A stretch of 64,000 bases of DNA, taken from contig VXAY01000115.1 in the NCBI GenBank assembly GCA_013399855.1, forward strand, positions 910,799-974,798. The letters run 5' to 3'. A model generated the notes under the pieces. It did not search any database and was not told the origin of the DNA. It saw only the letters and a program-made list of their open reading frames with translations. A program made the position numbers and the translations under genes. Positions 61,740-64,000 of this stretch are shown in pieces (within the stretch, counting starts at the first letter, position 1; each line of letters starts with the position of its first letter). This stretch comes from Oxyruncus cristatus (taxonomy: Eukaryota; Chordata; Aves; Passeriformes; Cotingidae).

Positions 61740-63430
61740 TTGTGTACTGGGGACAACTCAAACCTATCAGGTATTGCTCTGGGGAGGGAACATTTGCTCA
61801 GTGGGCAGCCCCACTTTGCTAGATTTGAAAAATTTCACATAAAAAACAAATTATTTGTTCCTTCTGCACAACTGTGGTCTCAGTGTGTCCTGCAGACAGC
61901 ACTGAAGCACACAGGATGCTGCTGCACTGACTGTGGCAGCCAGGATTTCAAAAAGAAAGGAATAAAACTGATCTAAAGATGTAACCGAGGATTACTTTTA
62001 CTCTCTGATATCTAAAAAAGCAATTACTAAAAGAGTTTTATCACTAAGAAGTGAGGAGTACAGTGGTTTGCTTGTTGCATATATATATGGGATAGAGAAC
62101 TCCAAACAAGGGAAGTTCTAGGACCTGAGCTGCCCAGTTCATACCAGTGAGTTTTTATACCAGTGCCTCAGAATTCACAAGAGGTCTCAAGGATTCCCTT
62201 CTCCAGCTCATTAATCCAGGATCAGCATCTGTATCTGAGCACACTACTCCTGTCTCCGAACAGGTCTCCAGCCCTTCCATAGGCCAGTGTCCCAGAGCCA
62301 GGGAACTGGGGCTGTGCTCTGGAGTGGGACCTGTCCCCATGGGCCCACACACAGGGAATTGCCCAGCCTTGCAAGGGCACAGCCCGGGCCCACAGGCATC
62401 ACCGGGAGATAAGTGTGGGCTGTACCCAGACATTCCCGCTATCCGCCTTTTCCATACGTCCTGTAAATTATGTCACCCTTCACAAATACCCAATTCTCAC
62501 TTCCTCACCAAATGCCTTTCACTTCTGCCACCCCTCCCACCCTCTTAAATTTCCTCCTTCCCTCTGGGAAAGGGGGTACAAGGTGCAAACGAGGTTCCTC
62601 CCCCCGGGAGACAAGGAGCCAAGGGGAAAGATCACCAGCACTCGCTCCTTGGCTTTGGGAACGGGAGACTCCAATCAGTCTGGAGTTTAAGGCTACAGAC
62701 TGATGGATTGCTTTAGCTCTGAATAAACTGGCACTGCCCTAAAAAGCAGTTCTGGCAGGAAGGTTTTCCATCAGTAAATCACAGAGGTGGTTTTCTCAGG
62801 CAGTAAAGCCACAGACAAAAGAGAAGATTGATTTGGAAGGGGCAGCAGAGGGGTGACAATGAAGGACCAGGCCCGGGGGAAAGCCTGACACTGAACACCT
62901 TTTTCACTCCAAAGGACAGCCAGGCCTTAGCCAAGTTTTAGGGATCCTTGGGATCTCTCTTTTGGACATTAAGTTTATTATAAGAACTATGCCAAAGAAA
63001 GTAAAATCTTTACTTAAATCTGATCTAATTGGTTTTGAGGGTGAGCGTTATTATAGGAATCTGCTCAAGTTATCCTTAACCCTTATCCCAGGCAAAGAGG
63101 AGCATGCCTATAATTTTAGAACACATGGAAAAGAGCAATTTCTAACTGCCTAAAGTTACTCTCAAAAGCTGTGATGGGACACAGTCCGTGCATTTCAACA
63201 CTAACTGGAAGGAAGCATAAGATGTTGTGTTAATTCCCAGCATAAAGCAGCTAAATGGCAAACACCCATCTTCAAAGTCTGGTACAGTATTTCAAAACAT
63301 TTTTAACAGAGTTGACCTTTACAAGAAAGATACACTAGTGGCATGTTTTGCTGTAGGTATTTTATTAAGAGTAATTACTTTTTTCATTCTTTTATCGTGA
63401 GCTCCAAAAGGAGTCACCTTGTACACTTCT
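61740..63430. other. remainder of the last intron, nothing coding recognised
   Basis: Between the A/C-rich block and the microexon the sequence is of mixed composition. A GC-richer patch at about 62240-62640 has short open frames on both strands, without paired splice sites or recognisable protein features. Confidence 0.5.
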
Positions 63431-63433
63431 TAC

Positions 63434-63460
63434 CATCAGCCGGTATTTTGGGAATACAGC
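63434..63460 (-). CDS. 27-nt in-frame microexon, penultimate exon of the same gene
   Basis: The minus strand reads a long pyrimidine tract ending ccttgcttttggacag, then 27 nt, then the strong donor gtaaga (exon end ATG). The exon translates in phase 0 as AVFPKYRLM, and the following exon is open only in phase 0, so the two join without a shift. Nine codons, symmetric in phase, means skipping would keep the frame. One alternative phase is closed by TGA; the other runs into TAA just inside the next exon. No coding exon in between was recognised in the 3.0-kb intron, but a further small one cannot be excluded. The upstream exon is outside the window or was not recognised in 63461-64000. Confidence 0.62.
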
Positions 63461-64000
63461 CTGTCCAAAAGCAAGGAGAGGGTTAAGAGTTACTGACTGC
63501 AGCCAGGCATTCTTGACTTGATGTTTTGCTTAAGAGCGTTAGCATTTAAATAGAATTCCCCGGGCTTTGAAGTTCACACCTCCCGGTGTGGGCAAGGTGA
63601 TGGGCAGGGAGTAGGAGCGCGAGTTTGCACCCCTGGGCTGCCTTTGTTAGGCAGGACCGAGACAGTTTGTATTTGCAGGCCAAGATGAGGTGTGTTACTG
63701 CCCCATTGACACCGGTTTGGTCAACAAAAAACAACCTTCAAAAGGTGCAGAGTAGAAACTTGGGAGCAAGTCTAGATTAAAGTCTAAGGTGCCACGTTGG
63801 TTTAAAAAAGTAAAAGTACATTAAAAAAATAAAAACTAGCAGCATTTGCTAAAATGCTCTAAAATCGTAAAGCTTGCACATTCCCTTTCTAGTCATATTA
63901 AAGAAAAATGGCTCAGATCAATGCCATCTTTAGAATTTTTAAAAAATTAAATCAGACCTTCGGGCAAGCTTGTTTATAAGAACTCTGCTTGTTAGTCTAT
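63461..64000. other. upstream intron of the minus-strand gene, no further exon recognised
   Basis: The pyrimidine tract of the microexon acceptor lies at the left end. The rest shows no convincing acceptor-exon-donor set on the minus strand. A 62-codon open frame at 63546-63734 lacks protein-like character. Confidence 0.4.

Noticed and set aside
61233..61761. Frames of 92-157 codons on both strands in the A/C-rich block
   Set aside because: Extreme composition (Lys/Thr/His/Asn/Pro on plus, Cys/Val/Phe/Trp on minus) follows from the nucleotide bias.
1..64000. CRISPR arrays, tRNA/rRNA genes, intact retroviral genes, bacterial operons
   Set aside because: None was seen by eye. No spaced direct-repeat array, tRNA T-loop pattern or LTR pair was recognised. 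A covariance-model and RepeatMasker run would be needed to exclude diverged cases.

Overview
The window looks like bird nuclear DNA. The clearest sign is a 3'-anchored CR1 LINE at 28692-29062 that ends in ATTCCATG-type octamers, together with sparse repeats and isolated CpG islands in AT-rich surroundings. No bacterial, phage or plasmid gene organisation is present. Most of the 64 kb is non-coding. Long open frames fall in CpG islands, in strand-asymmetric simple sequence or across an assembly gap, and none looks like a conserved protein.

Right end (about 59.9-63.5 kb): the only protein-coding structure I can support is the 3' end of a minus-strand gene. It has a 27-nt in-frame microexon (63434-63460), an intron of about 3.0 kb, a last coding exon (60357-60437, stop codon TAA), a 3' UTR of about 350 nt and an AATAAA signal at 60022-60027. 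The encoded C-terminus is short and highly charged, and I could not name the protein. The intron carries about 0.9 kb of DNA whose + strand is almost only A and C.

Left and middle (1-48 kb): mostly intergenic or intronic AT-rich DNA. It contains a CpG island at 28.0-28.6 kb followed directly by the CR1 copy, a second island at 40.6-41.1 kb, ancient LINE/MIR-like relics near 25.2 and 27.0 kb, and several TAAT-rich clusters that could be enhancers. Two plus-strand segments at 37.16 and 37.58 kb have good splice sites but no recognised product. A recursive-splice-like site lies on the minus strand at 7.41 kb. At 43.3-44.06 kb there is a composite simple-sequence block: a degenerate GC-rich array whose last three perfect 31-bp units each hold a YY1-type core (AAAATGGCGG), then a polypurine tract, then an A/C-rich tract.

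Right-middle (48.8-58 kb): a large CpG island at 48.83-49.86 kb is broken by a 407-bp run of N, and a smaller CpG-dense patch lies at 52.84-53.11 kb. No coding exon can be tied to either. A CTCF-like motif lies at 56.72 kb and a candidate non-coding minus-strand exon at 57.85-57.94 kb.

The genes here do not form a pathway or operon. The window appears to be regulatory or intergenic territory next to the 3' end of one gene. I found no convincing new multi-gene system. The most unusual items are the YY1-motif array with its flanking asymmetric tracts and the A/C-rich intronic block.
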